A stretch of 64,000 nucleotides of DNA, from positions 1,270,949-1,334,948 of the forward strand of contig ML213509.1 in assembly GCA_004369045.1 (NCBI GenBank), given 5' to 3'. Positions 1 to 13,500 of the stretch are shown here, one piece after another. The notes beneath the pieces were generated by a model that searched no databases, was not told the DNA's origin, and saw only the letters and a program-made list of their open reading frames with translations. The number at the start of each line of letters is the position of its first letter. Within the stretch, counting starts at the first letter, position 1. Position numbers and translations under genes: made by a program. Source of the stretch: Heliocybe sulcata. Its lineage: Eukaryota; Basidiomycota; Agaricomycetes; Gloeophyllales; Gloeophyllaceae.

Positions 1-1961
1 CACATGGTGGACGCCATCGTATCTCGCCGCTCTCTTCATCGATCGTTACATATCAACTTACATTACCATAGCAAGCATGTAGTACATACCGCAAGTCGCA
101 TTTATTTCTCAACTGGTGTTCGCCGATTCTCCGAAGAGCAAGACGACCAGTTGCAGTCCTGAGTCCCACACATAGCTGGTTGCTGTAGCAGAGGTGAAGC
201 AAGCACGTGCGCCAAAACAGTCCCCTGGTCCGTGCACAGGGAACGAGTATAAATACCAGCCTGGGTTCTCCCTTTCTCTTCATACTTACCTTGCGAGCGT
301 GTTGTCTTTCAGGTCCCTGATGATACGGGCCATGGGAGCCTTCCATAGCACGGCGACCCTGTCCTCAGAGGGAGCTCTTGGTTTGTATGGGCTTCGGCTC
401 ATGCACTCGCACAATATTTTCCAGACCTGCTTCGGCCCTCGGGCTGGGCAGGCTTTTTCTTTGCCGGCCCGACCTCCTAACCCTAACCCTGCCACTAGTA
501 ATAGGACGCAAACGGATTGCTACCGTCCTTAGTCCTCTTACCCCTCTTACATATGCACGGACGTCCACGCTCTGCGTGTACTATGCTCCCCCCTATAAGT
601 CTTCTTCCTGGTATAGAGACCCTTATACCTCAAGTCGCACTATGGCAGTGGCTGAATCGTTACTTTCCGAATTCTCTCTCCAAATACTTGAATTCTCATC
701 GACATCTCGCTCTCTTCTAATCGTGGTGGCCCTCATCGCAATCCTCGCAGCCCGGTCATGTGTGGGATAAAGACGACCTCCATAGCTCTGCTCAAGCATA
801 CGCATCTTACGGCCAGTGGTCCCCTTCTGCAGGCTGGGCACTTTCCAGGAATATCCTTGCTCTGTCGGAAGACCAGAACCTTTGGCCTGTCCCAGATGCG
901 GTTGCTTGCCAGAACAGTGCCGGCATGTTCGGATCTGGCTGCTCTCGTACGGTGTTTAGGGTCTGTACCAGGCCCGTACATTTTCCTGAGGATTGTCGCA
1001 CAGATCAATGGCGCCGCACAAATCAGTGAAAGCGCGAGTTTCAGTTTCGATCTATAATCTGCGGTGGTGGCTATATGCACTGGTACCTTCCCGGTACAGG
1101 TGCATCCGGGGTGGCGAAGCTGTTATTGCGAGCCTTGCGGCAGTGATACGCCCTTCTGTCTCTGTCTGGTGCCTCAGCGCTCAGCCGCGGTCGGTTTTTC
1201 TAGAAGAGCAGATGCCTTTCCTTGGTCCGCTGAAGTCTCTCCTTGAAGACCCTGCATATCGACGGCTTCCTGCGTTCAGTCATCTAAATCATCGAAGGGA
1301 TTAACTAGACGCTTCTCGGCCAGCTTACTCACTCCATATTCACTTTCGATTCTTCTCTCACCCCGGTACCGCAGCTGCCGCAGAGCTCGTGCGATTACCT
1401 CGTCTCAGCTATTACCAGCTTGTCTATGTTCCAGAGGCACTTGTTGTGGATATAGCCGCCGTCCTTGCCTCCTTGAAGCAAATTAACCTGGAGGCCGAGC
1501 TACTGGGTGTCGACGCACCGAGGATATCTCGGACCTTGCGGCGTCATTGCGAAGGCCTGAGTCGAGGCCTGGGGCCTGAGGTTCGGTGTCTGACATACCA
1601 AACATACAGATACCGTCTTCCTGCCCCTTCTGCAGGTCTCCATTCTGCGATCAAAAATCTGGCTCTGGGTCCTAGCGAAGGCTGAGTACTATACTGATAC
1701 GCTCGCACCTCGATCTGTACTCGCGGACGCACGTGAAAGGTATATCTTCATATTGGGCTGTGGAAGACCGCGAAGATAGCTTGAGAGCCGATATACAAGT
1801 ACATACTTGTGCTCTACAGTGGGTATCCATCTCCCTGATACATAAGCAAATGAAAGCAATACGACAGCAATGACAACCAAGCGAAGCACGAAAAAGATAC
1901 CAAAACAGCAAACATAGATACGCGCGCAGCAAAACACGTCAGACCAGTGATCTATTCCCCG
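1..1961. other. Left flank, no supportable gene
   Basis: I see only short overlapping open frames on both strands and no recognisable domain. A TATA-like GTATAAATA lies near 247, and two CCCTAA-like units occur near 478-490, too few to be a telomere. A frame at 1389-1685 on the plus strand reads like protein in places but matches no family I know. The stretch may hold untranslated sequence of the kinesin gene, whose stop lies at 1962. Confidence 0.5.
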
Positions 1962-4859
1962 TTAGTAACGGATGTTCTCCTTACCGCCCACTTCTACCTC
2001 GAAGCTGAGGTCGTTCCAAGGGTCTTCCTCCGGCATCTGTTCCAGCAGATTCGGGTGGCCCTTTATATGGCTCAGCTGCAGCCTCATAGGCGAGTCGACC
2101 GCGTTCGAGCTAAAGTCGTCGCTCGATGCGAAAGAACCCAACTTTGTCTTTTGCCTCTCGGCGAAGACCTCATATGTGTTCTTTGAGCGAGGAGGCGTAT
2201 GCGGGGCATCACTGCCCAGGCCAAGGGCATCAAACTTATTGACGAAGGCTGCCAGAACCCGGCCTTGCTCCTCAAGTTTGTTCCTCATCTATGCGCAGGG
2301 TTAAAAGTCAGAAATCTGCCCGCCGGTGCAGCAACCCACCTTCCGCTCCTTCTCGAGCTGCTTCACAAGCTCCTCTGCCCACACCTCCTTCTCTCTCCTC
2401 AGCTTCGCCTCCTTCTCCAGCTTGACCTCCCACTCCCTCTCCACGTCCTCTCTGACGGCTCTGAGCGGCTCGCCGAGGTGGTCCTCGTACCCAGCGACGA
2501 TAATCTCAAGTTCCCTAATTGTCTTTGCCTGCTTGGCGATGTGCCTGTCCTTTGAATCCTCTGGAGCGTCGGGCGGAAGCTCTGGCCGCGCGAGCAGAGC
2601 TGCCTCGAGTGAGAGGATCTGTGTGGACTTCGTCTCGATCTCGCGACGTGCGGCTAACAGTTCCTGCTGCAGCTGGTATGGCGTCATGTCAAAGTCGACT
2701 CTAGCCGGACTGGCAGGTCTCGAGGCCTCCCGCTCTTCCACGGTCTGACTCGTCAGGATAAGCTTCGTCAGCTGTCGGATGCGTGCGCTCAAGTCCTTCA
2801 TCGCCTTGGACTCTTCTAGTTTCTGCAAGAGAGCGTCACCACCAGAGTCTTTCAAAGGAGTAATCCAGACCAACCTCTTGTGCAGAAAGTTGCCCGGGTT
2901 TCGCCGGGGAGCCCGCCTCTCGCTCGGCAAGCTTCTTCTTCAAGTCCTCAATTTCCAGGCGGTACCGCTGTAACAGCGCCTCCGTATCCATCAGCTCGCC
3001 CTTCTTTGCGCTTAGCTAATGAGGCCAGTGGCCATCAGTATCCTACTTTTTGGCGAGGCTATCAAGCGAGCTATGTAGACGTACCTGCACTTTCTTAATC
3101 CTCTGGGCAAACGAAAGTGTGCTCGTCGACTCTCCTACAGCGTCCGTGTCGGGGTTGATAGTGCATATAACCGAAATCCGAGCGTTCCCTGAGAGGGAGG
3201 GCTGCAGCATCCTGGTGAGCTTCGAGTTCCTGAAAGGTACGTAATCACTGCAAGAAGAGGTCAGGCACAAGCGAGCGCACAATGAGGGTGCTTTACGCTT
3301 TGTGCTTCGCAGCATTGTCGGCCAATGTTCCGATGACGGTGCCGAGGGTGAGAAGACTAGACACTTGGTTATTCTCTTCCCGTGGCTAGTCCTGTATGCG
3401 CGTTTACCTCTGATTGATGTACTTGCCTTCTTTCGTCCGTTCTCTATCCGAGGTGGCTTTTTCCGACCCAGCCAAGTCAATAAGACTCTAAAAGCAACGT
3501 GAGCCACTGAAAAGTCGGTCAATGCGAAAGCCGCCCACCAAGGCGGACATTTGAACGCTCCTCCCTCCAAGCGCCTGCAGCCTGGGCCCGCCAGGCGTTG
3601 GCGGACGCGGTGGTCCAGGAGTGCTCCTCCCACTCGCAGCCGACCCCATACTTTCTCCTCTCTCCCTGCTCTCGATCACTAGCCTGAACACGCTGTGACT
3701 CCTACTACTCCTCTCGTTCCAATTGGTAGTAGCCGTCCTACGGTTCGCGTTGCCCCTCTCCAGAACCTCTCGTACGCCCTTCAAGCTCGTCACGACTTCC
3801 TCGCGGAGGGGAGAGAGCCAGACGTTCGAGCCGGAGCCGTGGATCTCGACGATGTGCGAGGTCGTACTGGAAGGGGGCGCGAGGAGGTCTTGGATGGTTT
3901 CGTTGTAGATTTCGAGGTAGGAGCAGCGGAGCAGGTATTCCCGAGAGGGCGTGCGGCGGATGCACGCGAAGACGTCTTTCATGGCTCGGGGAATAATGCC
4001 AGGTTGTTCCTCATTCCCGGACTAGACTATCATGAGTCCTACAAGTGATAATGTGGCATAGTATTACTAACGAGAGTGAATGTCTTCCCACTCGCTGTCT
4101 GGCCGTAGGCGAATACGACGGCATTGTAGCCGTCCATTGCGGCACAGACATGGCTTCTCGCGACCGCGTTATAGACGGGCTTGTTCTCCGATCCAGTCAG
4201 AATCTCGTCAAAATTGAACTGTGGTGGCGAGGATAACGTTGACCTTCCATATTGCGGGAACAGCTTAATACCTCTGGGCTGTCCCTTTGTGACCTCCCAG
4301 GCCGCAGGCGAAGTGGTCGGACGAATCCTACGGCGTATGAAGATACTGACGCCGTACGACAACGGAAGGAAACATACCTAATCGAAACCATGACCTTGTC
4401 CTCCTTGCCACGGTCTTGAAGCAATAATGCCTCATCTATTTCGCCGGATATATCTCCCGCTCCAACAGTCTTATAATCGACCAGCACCTCCTCCGGGTCG
4501 ACTTGCGTGACATCCATTTCACTGGGAACGTCAGACGGGTAAGGGCTCTCCGCTCCTCTAGATCGGCTTCGTGGCGTCGTCGGTGTCTTTGGCCGTGAAG
4601 CATCGTAGGACTTGTTCTTGGGAGGCGTACATAGCACTGGGGAAAGATGCGACGTGGGTCTGTGAGATACACGAGCGCGGGCATCGATAGATAATTTCGA
4701 CTTGTACTTCCTAGCAGAACCGAGATTACCGGGAGTCGACAGGATTGTTCGAGGTATTCTACCGACTGAACCTTCGCTCGCCGAAGGACGGTGCGAGACT
4801 TGCCTGCGCGGCGTGAATGTTCCAGGCCTCACTGTCCTACTGGCTGAATCCGTGGTCAT
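1962..4859 (-). CDS. Kinesin-like motor protein, probably kinesin-7 (Kip2/KipA/CENP-E-like)
   Basis: This is a microtubule-dependent ATPase motor. A long N-terminal extension rich in Ser, Arg and Pro (about 120 residues from the ATG at 4859) precedes the motor domain. Spliced frames show the P-loop GQTASGKT (near 4060-4090), the sequence NEEQPGIIPRAM, switch I in SSRSHSVFRLVIE, switch II DLAGSEK (near 3450), and NSKLTRMLQPSLSGN followed by STLSFAQRIKK, which ends the motor. Coiled-coil-like sequence follows (about 2320-3000). The last exon starts with MRNKLEEQGR and ends in a short acidic tail. About eight exons are separated by introns of about 50-70 bases. The N-terminal extension and central motor fit kinesin-7 proteins that move towards microtubule plus ends. 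The subfamily is inferred; the kinesin call itself is secure. It is most likely a housekeeping neighbour, not part of the cluster. Confidence 0.93.
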
Positions 4860-5776
4860 TGTCGAAGCCCAAGTGGCACAGACGTCGGATACGACGAGCA
4901 GTCGGTCGCGCTCAAGTTCAACCGTGGAAAGGCTGCCTTAAGGCTTGATCTACTCGACGCGTCTGATCACGTGCCTTGCCTATTCAAGCTTGGGACCTGC
5001 CTAGTTGGGCGCATACCTACGCTCGCGACGAGGGCCGCGCACGAACTTGAAAAGACCATCTTGTCCTAGAAATTAAAGCTCAAGCATGTCTGGCATCCAG
5101 GGTTCTGTGTTTGACTCCTATATATTTTTGGAAATCAAAGGTGGTATGCATGGAATCGACAACTTAGAGCAAATGCCTAGCTCGCGTCGGCCTAGGTAAA
5201 ACCACATATCACCATGAGAAGAGCACGTTTCGTCAAGAGAAGTAGAGATTCCGAGCATGGTCTGTTATGATTTTCATTGCTGCAACGTGCAGATGAATAG
5301 AGTGTATCTGCACCGACCTAGGTCTGTCATTCCCCGCACCGTACTACTTCAGTCTCATTTGGATTGGACGGCTTGTGTTCAGGTTAGTAATTACCAGCGC
5401 GCGGTGAAATCTTTTTCCGGCAGAGTGGCTGGAGGCCAACACCATCAGCGACCATCGGCATCACTGTAGTGGAGCCTGTCCGCGTAGACCCCACCGTCTT
5501 AGACCCACCCTGAAGCAAGCGCAAAAGCTACCGAGATGGGTCTATATCCGGTGGTCAATGTGGATGTTCTAAATGAACCCATAGAGATATGGTCGTAGTC
5601 ATTAGAAATTCAGAGGACAGAACTCAAAGACAACAAGAAACTAGTGATACAAGGAGGTGATCTTGGCCTGCGTCAGTCCGTACCCAAGGAAAGCCCATCC
5701 GCAAGAACGTCGTACAAGTACCGGGACAGTTCCAATAAGCCTTAGTCGATTACTACCATAGCCTGTCAAGATCAGT
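4860..5776. other. Intergenic region between kinesin and transcription factor
   Basis: The region lies upstream of the kinesin start and downstream of the transcription factor stop. Only short, unsupported frames are present (for example 5257-5469 plus). It probably holds the kinesin promoter and the 3' end of the factor transcript. Confidence 0.5.
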
Positions 5777-8316
5777 CTATCCCTCCAGGAAAAAAGCCAA
5801 CAGTCCATCTTCATGCTCGTTTTGGTACTTCTCCTGCTCCGCCGAGCCATCGCACCACGTCTCCAGTCTAATTCGCATAAGATCCTCCCAGAGAGCACCG
5901 GCGGGTTGCTGATGATCGCCCTCGCGCAGGAAAGAGCGGATGTGCCACAACCAGCGCTTTACAAGCCGGAAAGTGGCTTCGACGTCGCGGCTGGCGGCGT
6001 CAGTTGCGACAGGGGGCAAACCTTGCTGCAGGGCCATCAACGATATCTGTGCCAGCCAATAGAACGACAAAGGGTTGAACATGAAGCGGTGTTTGTCGGC
6101 TGCGATCGCAGCGGCGGGCACGTTCATCCAGCACTGTATCCAGCCGTGCAAGGCGGATTGCAATGCGAAAGGGTTGTCGAGACTGACCCCCCTACTGCCT
6201 ACGCCGAAAGGAGACCCTTTAGGAGTCCTCAATCCCACTGAGTACATGCCGCACAGGATCGCGTGAATGAGAATGAACAGGGAGAACCTGTCGGATATCA
6301 TCGCGTTCGGCATGGCACGCATATCTCCCAAGTTTGCCAGGACACCTTGGAAGCTATGTCCGAGAAGCCGATCGATAGGAGCCACGGGGTGAGATGGCAT
6401 CTGCAGTATTGAAAGCCATTCCTGAGCTGTGGTAGCTCTCCATAGAACATCGTCGCACGGAAGGTGGAGCTGCATTTCACCGGGGAGGAACGAGGGCGAC
6501 ATCGAGAAGTAAATTGATTGACAGCAGTCGTGGAGATATGAAAGCAGCAGCGCTCTATGTTGGTGGTGAGGGTCGTCGTGAACTTGAGGACATCATCATC
6601 TTACCTCTTGATCATTTCGTGAGCGGCCCATTCCCGCCACGCCTCTTCGAGACGAGCGAGATCGCCGTAGTCCGGAATAGCCCAGTTGATGTTGCGGTCG
6701 ATGAGGCCGCTTCGTCGTATCATCTACACGATACACCATGAGTACGCATAATAGTCAGGCGTCACGAAGCACAGCAGCGGCTGACTCACCATCACTACCA
6801 TTCCGTGGTATATGTTTGAAGAGGTCCTCTGATCCAATCGTTGATGGAATAAACCTACAGTTTGGAGCAAAGCAACGGCCATAATGAGATGTCCCTGTTC
6901 CACTGCATCACCTCTCTTGTGAGACTATTACATGTCCGTTAACCACTATCAGACGCCCAGATGCAGTATAGAGACGCACAAACTCCGAGATCAATGTTTC
7001 CCTGGATGTCATCAGAGTCTCAGAGATAAAATGCTGCGCAGCTTCGGTCTTGGCAAAGAGTGCGCCACAGACCCGCATCGCATTCAGGAGTATGAGCGGC
7101 TTCCCTTCCAGCGACCAGCTAGCTCGGTGAACTATCGGCACTTGGGACAGGAATTCCTCGAAGAACAAATATACTAGTGCAGGATGTGAGCTTTAGTATC
7201 GCGATTGACACAATGAGAAGGACTTGCCGTATTGTCCAAGTTCGCCCTCTGAAGGGCTCGGATAATTCGGAGCATCGACGGCAGGGAGAGTCGGGTTCGA
7301 GAGCAGGAGGGACGTAGCACTGGTATTTCCCATTGCTCCTCCAGTCCCAACACTCTCTTCCGGGGTATACATCGGATGGGAGATGCCATGACCATAGAAT
7401 GGATAGCCGTCTATGAACGATTGGCCATGCCGAGAAGAGCCTATGTCCAGGGGGGACGCATATTGGAGACCCACATTCCCACCGTCGAACGCAGCGTGGG
7501 GAAACAGCTTGCTGAAGTCCGCTTGCAATGGAAGAGAAAGCTCGTCCAAGTCTCCGAAGGAGAATGGAAGAGCATGATCCACCCTCCCATCAGAGGAGAT
7601 TGATGAAGCCGTGGATAAAGGCGACGAGTGTTCGGAGGAAGATGGATTGTCCAGCACGCCCTTCAGACGTTCAACCTGGGGTCCTACCAAACCATCGGGA
7701 GAAGCCCCTGGCAAAGGGGAGGGGCTCTGGGACTCCTTCATACGTGAGTAAGGCGACTTAACCGCCACTTGTTTGGGATCGTTGATGTATACACATGCAC
7801 GGTCTCGGGAAACGCATTTCGAGCATGGCTGTTCCAAATCGCATTTTATCTTGGACTCGGCACACGCTTCACATGACTTCCGCCGTGAACGATTAGCGAG
7901 AAGACTGCAGACACATTGGAGTGGATCATTGAACACTACACTGTGGAACACGTACGGGTCGCCGCAGGTTCGCTTGTGTCTTGTCAATAGGTCACTGCGA
8001 GTGAATTGGGATTGGCAACGCTGGGCGTGCAAGTTAAGCAAGGAAAATTCAAGAGCAAGCGAAAGTGAACATACGTCACAGCGATGGTCTCTCTCGTTGG
8101 TATCTGCGAGAAAGACGTGTGAGCGCAAAAGCTGTGGACAAACAGTGAGGCGGAATACATACGCGAGCGAAGATGACGGTTAAGATGTGTCGTCCTGGTG
8201 AACCTTGCGGTACAAAGAGGACAGTGTTTCGTCTGAGGCAAGGACGGTATGTTGCCCTTGTGTCGTCGAATGCGAGATGTGTCGGCGGAGGCCATGCTGC
8301 TAGAAGATGGGTCCAT
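5777..8316 (-). CDS. Fungal transcription factor with C2H2 fingers and a Zn2Cys6 cluster
   Basis: This is a nuclear DNA-binding regulator. From the ATG at 8316 the N-terminus carries a C2H2 finger (CPLCTARFTRTTHLNRHLR). A second C2H2 finger is split by an intron (CQSQFTRSDLLTRHKRTC). A Zn(II)2Cys6 binuclear cluster then has the exact spacing C-x2-C-x6-C-x5-C-x2-C-x6-C (CEACAESKIKC ... CSKC ... C, near 7790-7880). A Ser/Pro-rich linker leads into a fungal-specific transcription factor domain (PF04082-like): FFEEFLSQVPIVHRASW near 7120-7170, continuing to the stop at 5777. The last exon (5777-6502) is helical and ends in an acidic Glu-rich tail. Two finger types on one chain is a known but uncommon fungal architecture. 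It lies 2.2 kb from the first A-T-R gene and could be a cluster regulator, but nothing in the sequence proves that. Confidence 0.88.
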
Positions 8317-10535
8317 TACACCGAAGGATATGGTGAGCTCTATGGTACAGAGTCTTCGTCCTAGAGAGCAAGGTCAGCAGGACGACAAAGCCCCTTCTTG
8401 CCCAAATTCTGATTTAAAGGTGCGTACGCGTCTAATGAAGGTGAACTCGGCAGGATCACCGATCAGTTGGTGCAGGAACGAATGATATACCTTTGACTGT
8501 ATTCCTATGGTCGCTTGTAGTAAGGTCGCATTCGGCATTGCAGTAGGTTCTCTGTGTTCCATTTCATAGTGCAAGGGCCGCAAGGCCGACCCACCTTGTA
8601 CTGATGACCCAATTGCCACATCCGTCAACCAGAGATTGCCGGCCTTTCCCGGGGGCGCGTAGTCGGCTAGCGAAGCCCCCGATACGGATCTTGCCACGAT
8701 GCGATTTCGATCCCTGGCGAGAACCTAATTGTGGGAGTAGCGCAACTGCAGCGCAAGGAGATTGAAAGCGAATATTAGCGCAGTGCAGGTCTGCGTCCAC
8801 GCCATTCAATGGAAGTCGCCGTGAGGGGGATTCGTCAGTTGTCTCCGATGTTCAATGGCGTTGAATAAGCTGACAGTGGGCAAGTAATCTGAGCCAATCT
8901 GGTGGCAACGAATGGCTTTGTTGGACAGCATTGCATTCATAATGCCTAAGCTGAGCGCTGATGGTGGGCGTATGCGCAAGGGCCGGAAATGCCATCGTCG
9001 TCCATCTTCTGAGGCAGCACATCGCCTCCAGAAGAGTAACTAAACTCTATATCCAATCACGTGGATTGAGCTCGTAGCGCGGAGCTAGACAGCGAACCGC
9101 CACCAGGCGTCTTTCAAGCATAGAGTTAACGGATGGCTCTTGAATGGGCGCGATACGCTCACCTCTCCACCTACTCTGAGCTTGGGATAGTCGAATGAGC
9201 CTTTCGCGAAGAGCAGCATGCAATCCACCTCCTCAGATGAAGCAACACGCCGCATAGATACCACGGAATGCCGGTGTTAAATCATGGGTAGCGCATACTG
9301 AAGGAAAGGTGCGCGTCTGATGTTTACTTGCGTAATCTCGTTCCCAACCTCCTTTAGGGAAGGGGCGAGTACTTGGGGGACGCCCTGACATGGGGTGTAT
9401 AGCCAAGACTGGCTACGAAAAGGAGAGTCTGGCAGGTTACTAATGTCCCTATAGTAGCTGCACTCGCAATGCAGTATGACAAAGAGAGACCACCATTTTT
9501 AACGAGCCAGGTTACCATACAGATGATGTCGTAAGATCTGCGGGTGTAAGCAATTCATATTGCCAAGAATTCCGTGGACCCAAAGCGATTATAAAGTCTC
9601 CGTAGCGGCCCCGATTGTCAAGTTGATCCAGAGTCCACATATAAGGTGACAGGCATACGGAGAGACCTTTAGTATAAGGGTTGGGAAGGCCGCAAGAGAC
9701 CCAAACGGCTTGAGCGGAAAAGACGATACACCGAGTGTTGCTCTGAGTGCCAGAAGGCTGTATAACCAAAGTGACAGCATCGAGGCAGAAGGTCTCCGTA
9801 TTCGCAAGCAAGACTGACTTCTCTTCACTGTCGCGATCCGGATGATGTGCGGCGTGCAAGTGCGAGCTATGGGCTGAGCTTGCCGGTACCAGGTTAAAGG
9901 CGCTTGAAAGAGACCGGACCATGATACCCCTGCAAAAAGCGATGGCGCAGTCTGAGCTTTCGAATGCGGACTGCGTGTGTGTACCGGCTCGAAGATTTCT
10001 CTCCTCTCCAGGATCTGGGCATCTAAAACATAAAGCAGGCCAAACGCGTCCAGTCAGGGTGATCTTGAGCCACCGTCGTGATTGCACTCCTCGAGGTCTT
10101 CCACTACCGCCAGGTTCTACTTGCAAGAGGATGCGCGTGCATATAAAGATCCTCCTGCACAAGCCTGCGAAGCCGGAAGCGCCCTCCTCCAGCGCTGTTC
10201 TCGGAGCTCAAGAGCGTATCCGCATTAGCGCATTGAGTCTCCTTCTGGCTTGTGAAGTGATGAAGACTGCCAGCGTTGTAGGCTGAGGCTGAGACCGAGG
10301 AACGAAGAGCAGTTGGTTGTGGCGCTGACCGCCATATCAGGAAGCGTTGCATCAGAGAGCGCAAGGTTCAATGCGATGCTGCATTGACAACGTATAACAC
10401 TGGCGGACAAAATCTATCGATAAGCAGACAACGATGGGAATACAAAATGCATGATTAAATAACTTGGTTATACAGAATTGCGAGACGAAGGGAAATGTTT
10501 CCATAAGACGCCCAACGTTAACCCCAACATCTCCC
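8317..10535. other. Long intergenic stretch, no supportable gene
   Basis: This stretch lies between the start of the transcription factor and the stop of A-T-R 1. The longest open frame (9512-10162 minus, 216 codons) has no recognisable domain and is overlapped by equally good frames on other strands, so I do not call it a gene. No inverted terminal repeats or tandem repeats were evident. Confidence 0.45.
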
Positions 10536-13500
10536 TTATCCTCGCAGATAACTGACGCTCTTCCAGTAGTTAAGGTACATCTCAAACGCCTTCTTGTCTA
10601 TGGGAGTGACCTCCCTCAGCGTCTCGGATACCTCCATCGTCTTCTTCAAGTCCAGGCGGCAGCGGATACCCTTGCCTGCCAGGTTGTTCTCGAAGAACGC
10701 AATGAGCTTCACCGCGGGGTTCGACTCAGCAGACTGCGAGCCGTCGTTCAGGCGGTCCACCCACTCCCGCATCTTAATTAGTTGCAAGTCCTTCCCGTCC
10801 TGAGTCTTGAGACTGCTCTGCAGGACCGGGATGAGCTCGCTCCAGGGAGTCGGCTTGGGGTTCGCCACATGGAACATACCCGCGCGACGACCGCGATCCG
10901 TGCACACGTCGACAACGGTACGCGCCACGCCGTCGACAGGAATCCAGGCCACAACCGGCAACCAGTCTACGGGGACTGCTCCCAGTTCCTGGCATGCCCG
11001 AACCAGGGCCGGGACGTTGTCTGTTACGTTCCAGATGCCGGCCTTGGAATCGCCTGATATCTGGCCAATACGGAAAGACATCGTAGGCACGCCCGTCTTC
11101 TGGCTTGCGATGGCCAGAATTCGCTCTCCGACGTACTTCGACCGTGCGTAGCCCTGAGGTAGACAGATCGATGGATCATCGAGAGACTCTTCCGGCACTG
11201 GGCCCGTGGTATGCGCACCGGCAGACGCAATAGATGACGTAAAGGCGATACGGGGAGGTGAATTGCGTGGGGACGTCAGCGCAAAGTCGACGAAATTACG
11301 AAGACCTTTGAGGTGGACCGGTTCGAAGGTAGCCAAAGACCAGTTGAAGTTCAAGGCCCAGGCATTGTGGATGATGAGGGTAACCGAGGAATGAATCGCG
11401 GCGAAGACGTCGTGCGGCAAACCGAACTCTGGTTGATTGACTTGGATATCATGGAAAACAACCTTGCCCGAGGAGGCCGCCACATCGAGGACAGCTTCAT
11501 CCAAGCGTCTTTCCTTATATGAACGTCGCTGACGTTGCAGGGAAGGCGATGAGCCTGCTCGGTTGAAGGCAAACACCTATACAAGACCTGTAAGATATAG
11601 CTCATTGTAAAAATGACATCAGACATTACCTGCTTGACGCGAGGATTCAGAAGAAGAGTGTGCAGAATGAAAGTGCCCAAGGAACCCGTCGAACCCGTGA
11701 GAATAACAACATCATCTTCATTGAGATCCGCAGGCGCGACCGTCCTCTTCTGCGTCGGTAGGTCAGAGGTATACTTGCTGATCATGTCGTTTAGGATCTG
11801 GGCGTGCTGCTCCGCGGTCTCCATCCCGCTGTCTGCGAGGAATCCAGACTGCACTAAGCTAGCCATCGCCGTAGCCATAGCCTTGGGCGAAGAATACAAG
11901 AAAACGAAGTTCTGGGGGACTTTGCTCGCCAACTCCTGAACCTCCGGCTTTTCGCTACTGCGGCAAGCGGACAAGAGGGAGTTCCGCACGAATATGGCCT
12001 TGAGCGAGTCCATACCCTGCTCGAACACATCATCTTCCAGCCCGATCGGCTTTCCCATCGCCTCCTCGACGATCGCGTGGAAGAAGGTACCCAAGCTGTC
12101 CTCGTCCGCCGGCTCGGGCAGGGACGGTTTATTGGAAGACGACAGGCTCTCGACCGCGAGGTACAGTTCATCGATCTCCTTGGCATACAGGTCGATGGCA
12201 GCCTTCCTCTTGACGCTACCCTTGTCGGTCCTAGGCAAATCCTTGCCCGGGGTCGTAACAAGAATCATCTCCTTCCAAATCTGTGAATGCTGAGGCGACG
12301 TCTTGTTCGCCTTCTCCACGCTAGGCCAGATAGCATTCCGGAACTCGGCGAGCTTCGTCTCGTCCGAAGGATCGAAGACGTGGTCCGAGGAAGGCGCAAC
12401 AAGGATGCCGTTCTGCGTGCGCCCAGTACCAAACACGATGACCGCAGAGACACGAGGGTCCGCCTCGATTGGCACCTCGATGGCGCGCGAAAGGGTCTTC
12501 TCGCCGTTCGAAAGGACGACTACGTCATCAGCACGACCAGAGTGTTTGAACAGACGAGGATGGGTGGCGTGCTTCTGATACAAGTCAGACGTAGAGTATC
12601 CCTCGACGCCGTTGATATTGACGTTGATCGTACCGGGCCTCCAACCATCCTTTGCGAGAATGATGAGCTCGAACGGCCCACCGTCAGGCGTAGAACCCCT
12701 AGGCTCTAGAACAATGTCTAGGTCCGGACGAATCTCGTGGTACTGCCAATCTTCAGGCAATCTACCGTCCGGCTCCAGGACGTTCATCTGCCCGATCTCG
12801 GTACTACCCAGCATGGAAAGGAAGTGTATTCCTTCCTTCACTAGGAAGCCACCGAAGTGCGGCGGCACAGGCGCGCCTACGAAGAACCAGAACTTGCGCC
12901 CACGCAAGACGTCCATCCCTCCAGGGAGACTGGGGATTTCCTCGATGACGGACGGCGCGCCGATGACAATGTCAGGACCAGAGACCGCTTTTGAGTTGCA
13001 GAGGTCAATGATAGCTGATGCCGTGACTGGTTTCGAAGGATCGGGGAAAGTGACTTTCCAACCCAACCAGAGTAGAGACGCGCGTGTCAGAGCAGCTCCC
13101 GAGCCATGGAACAACGGCAAAGTAGCGAGAACGGACGTGTTGTTGTATTTAGCGACGAATTTGGGCGGGTAATAGCCTACTTCCGTTTAGTTTTGAGCTA
13201 CGGGCCTCTGATAAAGAATGCTTACCTTGGTGCCAGAAGAAGCGCGTATTCCAAGCAACGGGTTTGGGAAGGCCCGTAGAGCCAGAGGTGTGAAGGATGA
13301 GGGCTTTGCGGTCGCACTCTTCGTCCCACGTCAACGTGAATGGGAACGGCTTCCTATCAGCGACCGATACCGTTCCCGGCAGTGGCGCAAGATCATGCAC
13401 GGGGACCGACCCAGCCTCTGCAGCGGAAGCCTCGGCCTCGCTCCTGTTGTATGAATCAGAGAGAACGGCAACCGCGTTTGTCAACTTGAGAAGGTTAACA

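Noticed and set aside
477-495. CCCTAACCCTAACCC as a telomere end
   Set aside because: There are only about two units, with no array, and a housekeeping-like gene follows. It is probably chance.
9512-10162. 216-codon minus frame
   Set aside because: It has no domain or splice context and is overlapped by comparable frames on the other strand. It is too weak to annotate.
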